Shown here: piece by piece, positions 1 to 11,277 of the stretch | How the letters are laid out: each line of letters starts with the position of its first letter | Numbering within the stretch: the first letter of the stretch is position 1 | Assembly (NCBI GenBank): GCA_963969365.1 | Contig: OZ017747.1 | Location: 310,001-374,000, forward strand | Reading direction: 5' to 3' | Origin: Asterochloris sp. CNOR1 | Taxonomy: Eukaryota; Chlorophyta; Trebouxiophyceae; Trebouxiales; Trebouxiaceae | Length of the DNA stretch: 64,000 nt | Notes under the pieces: generated by a model | Seen by the model: the letters and a program-made list of their open reading frames with translations, nothing else | Told to the model about the DNA's origin: nothing | The model's database searches: none | Program-made: the position numbers and the translations under genes

Positions 1-3000
1 GCTGTGCCAGGGGCTCGACAAAGGTGTGCAGGCGAGGAGGCTTCCCAAGTGGCAGTGGTGTGCCAAGCAGGACCCACCACCCACAGGTGTGCCGGATGCC
101 ATGAAGGAAGGATGATGTGCATGAGGAGTGCACTTGTGAAGCCTGCACTCTGCTGCCCACCTGGTTGGTGGTCAGAGTGTCGCTGGCGTAGTCACCCAGC
201 ACTGCGCGCCGCACCACGCCGCTTGGGTCCACCACTGTGGCTGCAGACTGGAGTGCCACCCGAGTTGGGGTTCCAGTGCCCTGCAAGCCACCCCAGCAGC
301 TTGTCAGTCACTTGCTGCATGACATTCTGGATGCTGGGTCCCTCCAGCACACCCCGGCAGCCTCTGAAACCAAATTGTGGCCCAGGGGTCACATGGTCGC
401 TGTGGACTTGGCCCCTGAGTCCATTTTACAAGGTTGTCAGGACTTCATGAGGTGTGTGAAGTATGAGGAGACCCCTGGTGAAGTGAACAAAGTGCTATGT
501 ATACCACGTTATTATCATTATTATGTCACATGAACTGCTGCATGTATTGCCCAAGGTGATGTACACGTCAACTGTTGCAGGGATTGCATAGATGCTGGTG
601 CACTGCAGTGAACTTCTGTGGCATGCTGCAAATCCCTGTGGCATGCTGCAGAAGATCTTTGCCAGGCAGACTGCAGGTGCAGCCACCTTGATGCCTGCCT
701 GTGCATCAAAAGTTGAGGCTGATGGAGACCAGGCACCATGGTCAAAACTTGAGGCCACGGTACTGCATAGCACTGACCTGTGAGTTGGTGACTGTGGAAG
801 GCAGGGCGGCCAGCCCTGACGGCGCCAGTGCTGCGCTGCTGATGGGGGCTGGGGCCTCAGCCTCAGGCACAAGCTCTGCCTGCCCCACCGACTCAATGCC
901 AGCCAGGCCACCTGCAGGGGCACCCACCACAAACCAGTCACGTCCAGCCTGTGCAGCAAGCCTCAGTGTCAGGTTAAACCTGCAGGTGGACGTCACCAGG
1001 AGACAGGACTCAAATGCTTAGGCACAGGATGGTCAAGCAGCTGAAGCAGGCAGGCAGGCAAAAGCATGGCCCAGCATAGGCGATGCCACCCTCAGTCAAG
1101 CAAGGGAGTGGCTGCTGGGTTCTGGGTGGCGAAATTTTGCGGGTTTTGGGTGGCAAACTGAGTCATTCTGGGTGGCGGTTTGGGAGGCTGCCCATAGCAA
1201 GCTGTGGGCTAGTGCTAAGGCAGCGGGCTCCATGTAAGGGTTCTAGGGCCAGTGCTTGCAGTGTCCAGGGAGGTGCTTGTGGTGTGCAGGGAAGCTGCGA
1301 CTGTGGAGTTGGCAGACATGGCAAGGCCTCCCTGCTGTCGCTAGACATTGAGAAGTGCCCCCCCCCCCCAGATTAGCCAGAGGCTGAATGCTCCACTGTC
1401 CACACTTTAAAAGGTGAAACATGTCCTGCCCACACACATGTGCACCATACGAACAAGGCCCTTGCGCCAAACAGCGTCATGAGCTGCCACGAGCCAAGCA
1501 GCCACGAACCAGCAGGTCTCCAAGCTGCAGACGCACATGCAGCTGCTGCAGGAGACTTGTGGTCAGCATCAGGAGGCACCTGTGCAGCGCCGCAGGCTTC
1601 CTGCATGTGCAAACATCCAAAAGCGCAATAGCCCACGCACGAAACCACCGACACCTGCGATGAAGCAAGAACCCACCACCTGCTTACCTGTTGGCAAGCC
1701 TTCCTTACGGTGCTACTTGGAATGGGTCAGGCGTAGCTGAGCACATGACTCCAACCACCAACAAGCAGCCCACCCCCTGAACCACAGCCCTATGTGACAT
1801 AGGGACACCATGATAGCCAGACCAGCGCTGACCAGACCACTGCTGGCCAGTCCCTCCAAACCCTGCCTCCAAAAACTGCCTCCTGACCTGTTGCTGCCAG
1901 AGATGGCAGCCCCACGGGCTGTGCAGATGACACTTGAGAGCCGAAGACGAGGGGAGCCAGCTGAGAAGGGGTCGGGGCAGTTGCAGCAGGAGGCACTGGC
2001 CCCTCAGGGCCTGCTGCAACCATCTCCATGGGGCCGGATGACCCCAGGTGAGCGGTCAACTGCTGGGGCCCAGCAGCTGCAGTGGCTGCGGGCGAGGGCT
2101 GCAGCCTGGGGGCTGGCAGTGGGGCCAGCTGCGGCAGCTGGGCTGGTGCCAGCCAGGAGCGCAGGACAGCAGGCAGTCTGCCTGGGGCCAGAGCAGCTGC
2201 CGACAGCTGCTCTGCGGAGGCAGCTGCCTCGCCAGCCAAGGGACTGGGGGCCTGCTGTGGAGCCCGCCTGGCTGCTGGGCCTAGAGCCAGCAGCTGATTG
2301 GTGGGGGCGAGGCTGGCTTGAAGCTTTGGAGGGGCTTTGGGTGGGGCTGCTGCTGGCTGCAGCAGCGCCACCTGGACAGATGGTGGTGGGCTGGCCGGGG
2401 AAGTTCCAGCTGTGAGCTCATGGGGCGGGGCTGCTATAGACTGCAGCAGCCCCAGCTGTGCAGGAGCCATACCTGCTGCTCCAGATGGGGCAATGGATGG
2501 TGGTGCCGCCGCAGGAGACTGTGCAGTGATGAGCTCTGCCGAGCTGGGTGATGAAGGCGTTGCTTGTGATGGTGTCAGGGCCTGAGATGGTTGCAGTTCA
2601 GTGGCAGTGGCTGGAGTGGGAGCCAGGTCTAAGGTCCCTGGCTGAGGGCCAAGTTCTGAGGGGGCTGGCACTGGACTCAGTAGTGTGCCAAGTTCTGATG
2701 AAGGAGAGGGAGCTAGCGAGCTGAGGAAAGCTGCGCCGGATGGGACGGCAGCTGGGACGGCGGCCAACAGGCCGGCTTGTGGTGGCTGGGCTAGGCTTCT
2801 GCCTGACAGGCAGATCATCACAGACTACATCAGCATCTAATAGGAGGGCTTGCTGGCATGCATGCAGCCAAGCTGCTGCGCATGTGGCTTTCTGGCAGCC
2901 CGCAAGACAGCAAGTGCCAGCACTGCCCGCTGAGGTGGCTGACTTGCTAGTACCAACTCACCAGGCGCCGGTGCTGTTGCAGGAAGCCAAGCGGAAGAGC

Positions 3001-4794
3001 TGGGGCTGGGCGCCCCGGCATTGCCTGGAACAGGGGCTCCAGCGCCCTGTGGACTTGGCGCAGCCGGAATGGCTGGGCTCGGGCCCAGCGCAGCCGCCTG
3101 CAGCTGCCCTGGTGCGGGCGCAGGCGCCTGCCCACGTCCTGCAGCTGCCTGCAGAGTGCTGGGCGCTGGGGCAGGCGCCGACTGCCTGAACAGCCCGCTG
3201 CTGGCTCCCCCCGTTGCGATGTCGAGCCCCTCAAGCGACGAAGTAACTGCCCCTGCAGGCGGCTGAGCCGTTGGTGCCTGTGCTGGTGGAGGGGCACTGG
3301 CGCTGGCGGCTGAGGGCGCCAGTGAGGTCACAGATGGGGATGACCTGGCAGACGTGACTGGTGTGGAGGTCGTTGCAGGTGGTGGCGGGGTTGGAGATGG
3401 CGCCTGGAAAGTTGCTGCTGCTGGCGCAGCAGTGGAGGCTTGTGCAGGTGGTGGGGGTGAAGCAGGCGCCCGAGTGGTTGTTGCTGCTGGCGCAGCAGTG
3501 GAGGCTTGTGCAGGTGTGATGGATGATGCTGGCGGAGTCTGGGCTGGCTGGGTGCTCAATGGAGCTGCTGTGGAGGTTGGTGGTGATATGGTGAGTGGTG
3601 AAGGGAGGCTGGCCAATACTTGCTGAGGGGGTGGGGCTGCACACATCAAGCAGCAGAGACCTGCCTGAGACATGGGCGGAGGCTGCAGGTTATGTTGCAC
3701 CTCTTTGTGTAACAGAGAACTGAGATAAGCGTGGTGCAGCAAGCTGAGCAGAGCATGTCACGGATGCAGGCACTGCAGTGAAGACTGCAGTGCATCAGCG
3801 ATGTGGGAGGGAAGTTGAGACACAATCAGTCAGTGTCTCAGTCCTGGCCAGATAGAGGTGTGACACATGAGGCTGGCGCTGGATTTGAGCTCAAAAGGGT
3901 GTCTGAAAATGTCTCTGGATGCGTGGGGTGTGACAGAGAGCTGCAGAAACCAGAAAAAGTCGTGGCACTTGTCGTGAACTGTGTTTGGGAAGGCCTTGGC
4001 TGGGCTTGGGCTGGGGTTGGGAAAGGCCAGGGCTCACCATGAGGGCAGTCAAGCATATAGGGCAATCTGTTGGGTTTTCAGAGAGCTGTGGGAGTTGACA
4101 TGATGGCTAAACCGCTATGGGTAGGGGTGGCAGAGGCTGATGAGGTCGGGGGGATTGTGCACATGAATCATGAGACTGCTCAGTGCAACGAGGATTTGCA
4201 TCAATGTCACAATGCATCAATGATGAAGGCGGCCAAAGATGCAGAAACAATGGCGGCGCGAGCGATCTGCTTGTGCAGGTTGTTGTTTTGCACCTCGCAG
4301 GACATACCTTGGAGCAGATGTCTGGGAGTTGTCTGCAAAGCATCATTCTCCAGATTGCTGCTCTCGAAGGGCTGCACGGACAGAGGGAATGATGATTTGA
4401 CTGATGTGGAGCGTGATTGACACCATGTCAGACTCTGCTGAACCCTCATTGCTGCGCTTCAAGGCACTTGGCACAACATGCAGCGTTTGTGGCCTCAGAA
4501 TGCTGACACCCACCTTGATGTGAAATCGCCGCTGACTGGCTGCTGCTGCGCCGTGCACTAACCCCAATACCAGCAGCCACAAGCCATTCCTGGGTGTCAT
4601 GGCCGTCCTAAGGCTGCTGTGATGGCCCCTGCGCATTCCTAGCGGCTGCAAATCGCCTCACTAAGGGAGTTGACAAACACCTGCAGATCGTGGGCACAGC
4701 TCTGTCCGAGTGCCTCGCGACCCAGCACTTGCAGTATGCCAGCTATGCCGCCCAGCAGATGCTTCAGATTCCGCTGGAAAACTTGCTGTGCCAT
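1..4794 (-). CDS. Ala/Pro-rich large protein, 3' end outside window
   Basis: Not recognised. A minus-strand gene is suggested by several exons with good splice borders. A possible first exon starts at ATG 4794 (MAQQVFQRNLKHLLGG...), a helical stretch followed by a GT donor. Long open stretches at 3742-2837 and 2821-1790 are almost pure Ala/Pro/Ser/Thr/Gln, with phrases such as AQASTAAPA repeated, so most of the protein is probably disordered. Exon 979-778 is bounded by ctgcag and CAG/gtcagt and contains GRDWFVVGAPAGGLAGIES. Exon 280-161 is bounded by ttgcag and CAG/gtgggc and contains VVDPSGVVRRAVLGDYAS. Exons between 4.6 and 3.75 kb are not resolved, and the 4.8 kb start could belong to a separate small gene. 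A run of 12 C lies at 1358-1369 in an intron. The strand and the coding nature of the named exons are fairly sure; their union into one gene is inference. Confidence 0.42.
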
Positions 4795-5015
4795 CTGGCA
4801 GCGACTCACTGAGCGACTGAACTAAGGTATGTAGTAGCGTGCTGTTGTGATGAAATCAAGAGGCAGAGGCCCTCGCACTACTGTGTTTGGTCAGCCCAAC
4901 AAACGGCCAAGAATGGGAGTACAGCTTCCTTTTTCGTTGCCAAGCCTCTCACCCCCTTTCTAACTTGATAACGGTGGCGGCAGAGAACAACATCTGACAT
5001 TATTGTGTACACAGC

Positions 5016-7510
5016 ATGCAAGGAGATGTCTTTGCTAATTGCTCTCATGACAGACCGGAGGGTCAGCATGCAGAGCCAGTGGCAGAGGCTGAATGGAGGC
5101 CTGCGGCTCGACAGGATGAGCTTCGTGAGTGTGCATTCGGCATGGGCAGGCACTGATGCTATGCACAACATCAGAGCCTGTGGTTGCCGCAGAGAGACCA
5201 CACCAATAGCAGAACCCACTTTGCGTGCCTGCTCTGACAGGTTGGAATCCTTGGACCAAGCGAGCCACCAAGCGGAGCAAGGACGTCTCTGGCCCCATGT
5301 GGTGCTTTGCCTTCAACGATGCAGCCTGGTGGGCCAGCTTCCAGTTCATCATTGGTGAGGCTCAGGCATACAGATGCGGTTCCTCAAGTCTTTGTCATGT
5401 TGTTCAGACCCAACATGAGGTGCTGCGGGACTTTGGGGATATGCTATGGGATGCCCTGCTGCCTGCAGGCTCATGTCTGTTTGCTTTTGCCAGCGCCTGC
5501 AACATCAAGATGGACTGGGACGAGCACCTCAGTAGGTCAGTTCTGCCACTATGGCAAAGTGGGAGCATTGAAACCTTGCACTGCTGATTCACTATTGGCG
5601 CTTGTCCAATGCTACGGCCCCAGCTGGCTGCCAGCAGCAGCCTGGGTACCCGGCAGGAGCTGCCAGCTGCCCACTCCAGCCATGATCAACAAGCGTTGCT
5701 GCAAAATGAGCCTGTGCAAAAAAGCCTATGCCAGCGTATCACGAACACTTGGCACTCTCATACCTGCAGGTTCATAGTTAGCTGGCCCATCTTCATTGGC
5801 GGCATCCTCTTCACCCTGGGCTCTGCCTGCCTGCTGTATGAGTCCATCATGCACCACCCAAATGAGTCCTCCAAGGACGTGAGTGACTTGCTGTGACCTC
5901 AAGCTCAAAGTGTTCCAGTGATATTGTGGCAGCAGGCACCTGCCTTGGGCTCCAAGGCTCTGTCAGCTGTTGCTTGCCAGCTGCCGACGGCCTGCTGTTC
6001 AGTCTTTAGCTGTGCTGTTGTGGAGGCTGCCTGCCAACAACCACAGCATCATCTGGTTGAGGCATTGTGCTGACACTATTTGCAGGAAGGGGCTTATGAA
6101 ACACACTATGGGCTTGAGGACCACTCAGTGCCAGATGTGGAGAGGCCCACTGAGCCTTTGCTGCACAAATTCGCTGGCAGGTGATCGACGTGTGACATCG
6201 CGGCTGGTGGCAGTGATGCATGTGCTTGAGAGGACTGCAGCTCCTGTTTTCTCTCATGTCCTGTGTGTTTGCCATTCCTCTGCACCCGACACAGCGTGCA
6301 GATGCGCAGTGCTTAGCATGCATTTAGGTGCATTGACCAGGCTGCTGCAACACCGTAAAGCATCAGTGACCTCGGCAAGTCCTGCCTCTGTGCCTGCTGA
6401 TGCCGCACGGGGCAGCAGCAGAGGGCTAGACCAGCCATGCTTCCAGCAGGAAAGTCTGCTGCTGCAGCACAAGGCAGCCTGAGTGGCCTCGGCACTTGTT
6501 GCTTCCTTAAGCACAACCTGCTGATACAAAGGACAGGCCAGTAGCAGAGGCTTACACCAACAAGGAGAAAGGTGCAGGTGGCCTGTGGCACAGGAGATTG
6601 GGACAGACACCCAGGCAGTGGCAGAGCCGCGGACCTCTTCGGACATGCGGCGTATCTATGCAAGGCAAGCGCTGGTGCTGTGCTGCTAAGTGGACCCTGC
6701 TGCTCGCTCATAGCGCACGCCTGTGCCAGACGTGCACTGCTGATGAGTGGGGCCTGCTCAGCATGGAGGGGCCCCAGCCACTCTCACTTGCTCAGCCAGG
6801 CAGCTCCCCTACCCCTGCAGCCTGCGTGTCTGATGCTCCGGCCTGCTCCACCACTGCAGGAGTTACGTCCAGCCTGCCCTCTATCACATAATGGGGGATC
6901 CGTGGTATGATCACGCCTGGAGACTTGATGTGGCAGGCTCTGTCATTCTGCTGTGTGGGGCCACCATCTACAACCTCAGCTGCTTCAGTGACCTGTACAA
7001 AAACTACCATGAGGGCCATTGGCCCTTCCACTCTTCAAGGTGGTGGCTGGTCTGGCTGCCCAACAGCTTTGGAGGGTGAGGCTGCTCCTGACTGTACTGC
7101 CTGCCTGCCCAACAGCTTGGCAGGTCACTTTGCTGCTGCCAGCATTCTTGGGCAGCAGCCGCCCTGCCAGGACACCCTGCCCACTCTTCTGACAGATGCC
7201 CTGCTGTTGCTGCAGAGTCTTGTTTGTTGCTGGCTCCTGGCTGTACTGGGCAGCCGCGCACCACACCTTCTCACTGGTGGGAGTGGAGGCATTTGATCGC
7301 ACAACTTACATCATCAGTGCCACAAATTTGCTTGGCTCCTGTGGCTTCCTGATGGGAGATGCCCTGACAAAAGGCATACCTGCATTGACTCCGTACCCCG
7401 GTCTTAAAGTCAACTGGCTGCAACTGTTCATTGGGCACGTTGGGGGCAGCCTTGCCTTCCTATATGGCAGCTGGCTCATGGTCTGCCAGATTGCAGCACA
7501 GCGGAGGTGA
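5016..7510 (+). CDS. Six-helix membrane protein with YrhK-like repeats
   Basis: Complete 7-exon model: 5016-5124, 5241-5354, 5469-5535, 5770-5878, 6086-6180, 6860-7075, 7216-7510. All introns are GT-AG and phases agree at every junction (1005 bases, 334 residues). A hydrophilic N-terminus rich in Glu/Arg (about residues 1-50) is followed by three pairs of hydrophobic helices: FQFIIGSCLFAFASA and WPIFIGGILFTLGSACLLYE; VAGSVILLCGATIYNL and FGGVLFVAGSWLYW; TNLLGSCGFLMGDAL and FIGHVGGSLAFLYGSW. Each pair repeats a G-x-x-L/F-F-x-x-G-S pattern, which is what YrhK-type two-helix domains look like, so the protein reads as three such units. An acidic loop with a DPWYDHAW segment separates the first pair from the rest. 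Function is unknown; it should be an integral membrane protein. The start was chosen because it gives an open leader in frame with exon 2. It lies head to head with the minus-strand gene to its left. Confidence 0.8.
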
Positions 7511-7652
7511 TGATGCTGTCTGCAAGCCCCGCAACAATTTTTGCCAAGCCTGAAGCTGCACATGCAGCTTTCACGCGATGTTTATACATCTGCTCAAACT
7601 GGCATTTGATGATACATTTAGAATTTTGATACTGCCTTTGTTGAAAGTGCTT

Positions 7653-10600
7653 TCACCTTGGAAGTGCGAATGGTGTCCGCCGTGCAAAAGTCTCTCCTTT
7701 GGGGCTGCTGAGTGTTCGCTGAAGTTGTGATTTTGATGGAGGCAGTGGCTGCATGGCAGGCAGCCCCTGCCGGCTGCTGAAGCTCTCAGACCGCCTAGCA
7801 GGGTTGCTACTTGCAGGGCTGCCAGCCTGAATGGCTGAGACCTGCTGCACAGCACCGCTGCCCCCCTTCATGCCACCCAGATCTGCTGCTTGTGCAACAG
7901 AGCCGCCAGAGCCTGGCTTGTCTGCCAGGTGCTCTGCCACATCTGCCCAGAAGTCGTCCTCAGCCCCTGAGGTGCCTGCCCCATCAGCTGCATCCTGCGC
8001 CTCAGATGCATTCACCACCACCGGTGACAGATGTGCTGGCCTGTGCCCCAAGATTGGGGCACCCCCGCCGGGCTGCTTCCCCAAGCGAGGCACCTGCTCC
8101 ACCTGGAGCATCTGCTGCAGCTGTGACTCGCGCTCGGCCTGCAGGGCACAGCAATTCAACAAATGGCTGCACTCTACCACAAGGTGCTGCATTGAGGCCT
8201 GCACCAGCATCATGATGCTGTGCCTCCGATCAGGTTTGGCTGTGAGCCCAAATCTGAAAGCCTGGCATGCACCTCATGGTCTTGCCTCTCCGGACAGGCC
8301 ACCTTGGCTGTGAGTCCACGAGTCTGGCCTGGCAGACCTCCTGTGGTGGGTCTACCTCATGCAATGACCAATCTGCCCTGCGCAAGCCTGCACATGCCCT
8401 TAAGCAGTGCTGAAGCGGCCGCACCTGCTGCAGCCTACGCTGCAGGCCCTGGCTGTACTGTTTCAAGTCTGCCAGGCTAGGAGCGGGGAGTTGGGCGTGG
8501 GCGTTGCGGTCGGCCTCCTCATCCAGCCGCCTGCAGACAGCCAGCTGTCAGTGGGCAAGCTCAGAGCTGGCTGCAGCCTGTTGAGCTTCAGACATCTGGC
8601 AGGCAGCCAGCTGTCTGTCAAGGAGCTCAGAATCTGATGCAGAATGTTGTGCCTCACTCAGTGCGCATCTTGCGCAGCATGGGGTCTGCCTGTTGCGCCT
8701 GTAGGCCATGTATGCCATGAAAGTGTGTACTTTGGGCGACTTGTAGCAGTGCAAGCCAGCCTGGCCGGCTGGCAGATGGTGTGATCCCAGTCTGCATGGG
8801 TGGATGACTTTCCTGGGATGCCAAGCTGTACATCTGTGAGGCGATGTATGCAGCTGTTGCCAATGCGCGGTGCTGGTGTGGGGAATGAGCACATCACAGC
8901 ATGTGCAGCTGCCACGCACACCTGCAGGTCATGCCACTACGTTGCTACCAACAGCTCTCACAGGCCCTGACGCTGCCCACAGCTGTGGCTGGCCCCCACT
9001 TGCAGGTGCTGGAAACTTCCAGCAGCTATTGTCGAGGTCCAGGGCCCTCTCAAACTCCTTCCCTGATAGTCCAGCTCTTCGACGGCAGCTTTCTCTCACC
9101 CCTGCAGGTCTTGAATGTCCTGCATCAGAGCCTCCCTCTCCCCTTGCAGCAATTGGCACAGCTGGCTTCTGACAGCCTCCACACTCGCAGCGCACAGCTG
9201 CGGCCGCAGGGCCAGAACCTCGGAGCGTGTCTCGCACGCCTCATAGCTGCCCGTGGACCAGCCTGCAGCATAATTTGCCTTTGCCTCAGGGCGCGGAACG
9301 CTAGCCAAAACAGCAGGTGCCCTATATGTCTCAAAGCTGCCCATGGACCAGCCTGCAGCAGGATATCTTTCTATGTAGGTTGCAGAGTGTAGATTGGTGC
9401 ATTCAGGGAGGGCTGACCCAGACAAGCTGTGCCTTGCACACTTGTCTGGGCTGCCCATGGACCAGCCTGCAGTAGCAGTCGCCTTTGCCTTTCCCTCAGG
9501 GCATGGAGCGTAGGTCGGTGCGTCCAGAGGGAGCAGGCACCAACAGCTAGCGCTTCGCACGCCAGATGCAATCTCATCGACTGCTCCTGGTTGGCAGAGG
9601 CTGCCAGTGGAGTGCTCAAGAGTAGAAGCTGTGGCAGAGGAGAACTTTGAGCAAAGCACACCCTTCTGCATCCTGGATGCTCAAAGCTGCATGGCCCCTG
9701 GCAGCGTGCAGGGAATCGAAGAGGCATGCAGCGCCCTACCTGACAGGGCCGTGGACGGGCGAGACCTGTGCTGGGAGGAGGACGCTGTCACTGGACGCGA
9801 CAGCGGTGAAGTTGGGCTGCCCTGCTGGAGGAAAGCAAAGCATCAGCTTTTGCTTGTGCTTGACACAAGCATGAGCCAGAAAAGCATGTGTGGACACAAA
9901 GGAGCCGAAAGACCTTGCACCGAGCATTGACAGAGAATTACTGCTGTCCATGCTGCGGGAAAGCATCATGAGGGACCACATGTCCTGCTGATGCGAGCTT
10001 TGTGCAGCGCCCACCTGCCTCCCTGCAGTGAGATACTTCTGAACAGCGGCATCCTTTGCTGCGCTGCCACACAGGGTGTGCTGCGCTGGAGCCTGCTGCT
10101 GGCTGCTGCACAGTTGCAGCTGCATGAGCAGCATGCGAGCCTCCTCCTCCACCTGGAGGGGCATAGGTGCAGGTTCCACCTGCCTCAATGTGAAGGCATG
10201 ATGCTGCAGGACCAGGCTCAACAAGAAGCCTCAGCACAGGACTCCTCTTGACTACTCCCCTGCAGCTTGTCCTTGCATCTCAGATGCAGATGCAAAGCGG
10301 GACGAGGCACAGACTCTGCTGGCCCTCACAACCATGAAGACACGTGGGGGGGCAAGCAGCTGCTCACCAGCATACTCTGAGGGCCCTGCAGCTTGGCCTT
10401 GCGGCTGTGGGAGGCTGTCTCAGTGGCTGCCTCCATCAGCTCCAGCATGTCGCTCAGCGCGCCGGCCTCCTCAAACAGGTCTTGATTGGATGTGATCAGC
10501 TGCTCTCCCACCAAGCCTCGAACCTGTTGAACATCAAGCAGTTAATCTTGACAACTCCAGCGAGCAATGAAGACCAGTGCTCACCTCTGCATGCTCTGCT

Positions 10601-10656
10601 CTCGGCATGATCTCCGCCATGACCGTCCAGATGGGCTGCATCACTCTGCGCTCCAT
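7653..10656 (-). CDS. Coiled-coil protein with AGWS(M/T)GS repeats
   Basis: Not recognised. Exon 1 is 10656-10585 (MERRVMQPIWTVMAEIMPRA...), exon 2 is 10523-10368 (VRGLVGEQLITSNQDLFEEA...), both phase 0 with clean gtgagc donors. Further exons cover 10190-9930 (QVEEEARMLLMQLQL), 9671-9110, 9105-9010, and a coiled-coil stretch at about 8657-8410 with SELLDRQLAACQ and LKQYSQGLQRRLQQV. The last exon, about 8150-7653, is polar, acidic then basic, and ends in RRTPFALPR. The 9.1-9.7 kb exon carries three copies of AGWSMGS/AGWSTGS followed by an aromatic or Pro residue, about 40 residues apart, leading into a helix rich in Leu/Gln. An in-frame TGA lies in a short duplicated segment near 8548, so an intron or a defect is unresolved there. 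Likely cytoplasmic or cytoskeletal by its coiled coil, but this is inference. The exact exon chain between 10.36 and 8.1 kb is approximate. Confidence 0.62.
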
Positions 10657-10731
10657 TATTTAACAAACAACAGATCTATCAGGACCCTGGGTCACTTTGG
10701 CGTCTTCAGGTTAGGGAAAGGCACCCAAAAC
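10657..10731. promoter_or_regulatory. Divergent promoter gap of 75 bases
   Basis: Only 75 bases separate the start codon of the minus-strand coiled-coil gene (10656) from the start codon of the plus-strand plastid protein (10732). Both 5' UTRs and the core promoters must fit here or overlap the neighbouring exon. No clear TATA box is seen. Confidence 0.5.
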
Positions 10732-11192
10732 ATGCAGCTTTCAGCCAGCAGGCTGTCGTGCACAGTGCCTGGCACAGGTGCTTTTCGGCCCAGCAGGCAG
10801 CTCAGCAGCTATTCGTCACAATTTAGAGGAGGTCTTCATGCAAAGCACTGGCATCGACAGGCTCCCGCCAGGGGCTCTGGCTGCAGACGCACTGCTGTCA
10901 GGGCTGGCCTGCCCATTCCTATAGTTGGTGAGTTTCGCTGTTCACCTTTGCAGCCATGTATGCACAGCAATCAGCCCTGACGATGCAGTTGCTTTCACAT
11001 TTTGCAGGCGGCCTGTTCAATCCCACCACTGCAATCCTTCTTTGGGCTGCTGGTGCTGCTAATTTCTGGCGAAACTTTTCAAGCACACCCTATGAACAGT
11101 CAGAGAAACTTCGCCTGACAGCACTTTGGCCGGTGTTGTATGTGGGATCAGAATCCTTCCGCGCAGCCTTTAAAAAAACCCTGTCTGGATGA
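10732..11192 (+). CDS. Small plastid-targeted protein of unknown function
   Basis: Two exons, 10732-10927 and 11008-11192, joined in phase 1 across an intron gtgagt...ttttgcag, giving 126 residues. The first about 55 residues are rich in Ser, Arg, Gln and Ala with almost no acidic residues and end in RRTAVRAG, the usual look of a green-algal chloroplast transit peptide. The mature part starts near GLPIPIVGGGLFNPTTAILL, continues with one hydrophobic stretch (TTAILLWAAGAANFW), then STPYEQSEKLRLTALWPVLY, and ends SFRAAFKKTLSG. The pattern of a short N-terminal hydrophobic segment followed by a Trp-Pro-Val motif and a basic tail recalls small conserved thylakoid or envelope proteins of plants and cyanobacteria, but I cannot name the family. 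It lies divergently from the coiled-coil gene and convergently with RPL35. Confidence 0.75.
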
Positions 11193-11277
11193 CATCCTGC
11201 CCCTTGCTTTTGTGAGAGACTGAGAGCAGTGTCATGCCTGTTACACTTGTTCAAGAGATACAGAGTTGGGCAGCTGT

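Noticed and set aside
1790-3742. Plus-strand open frames opposite the Ala/Pro-rich gene (Gly/Ala/Trp-rich)
   Set aside because: They mirror the low-complexity minus-strand sequence and have no splice or domain support.
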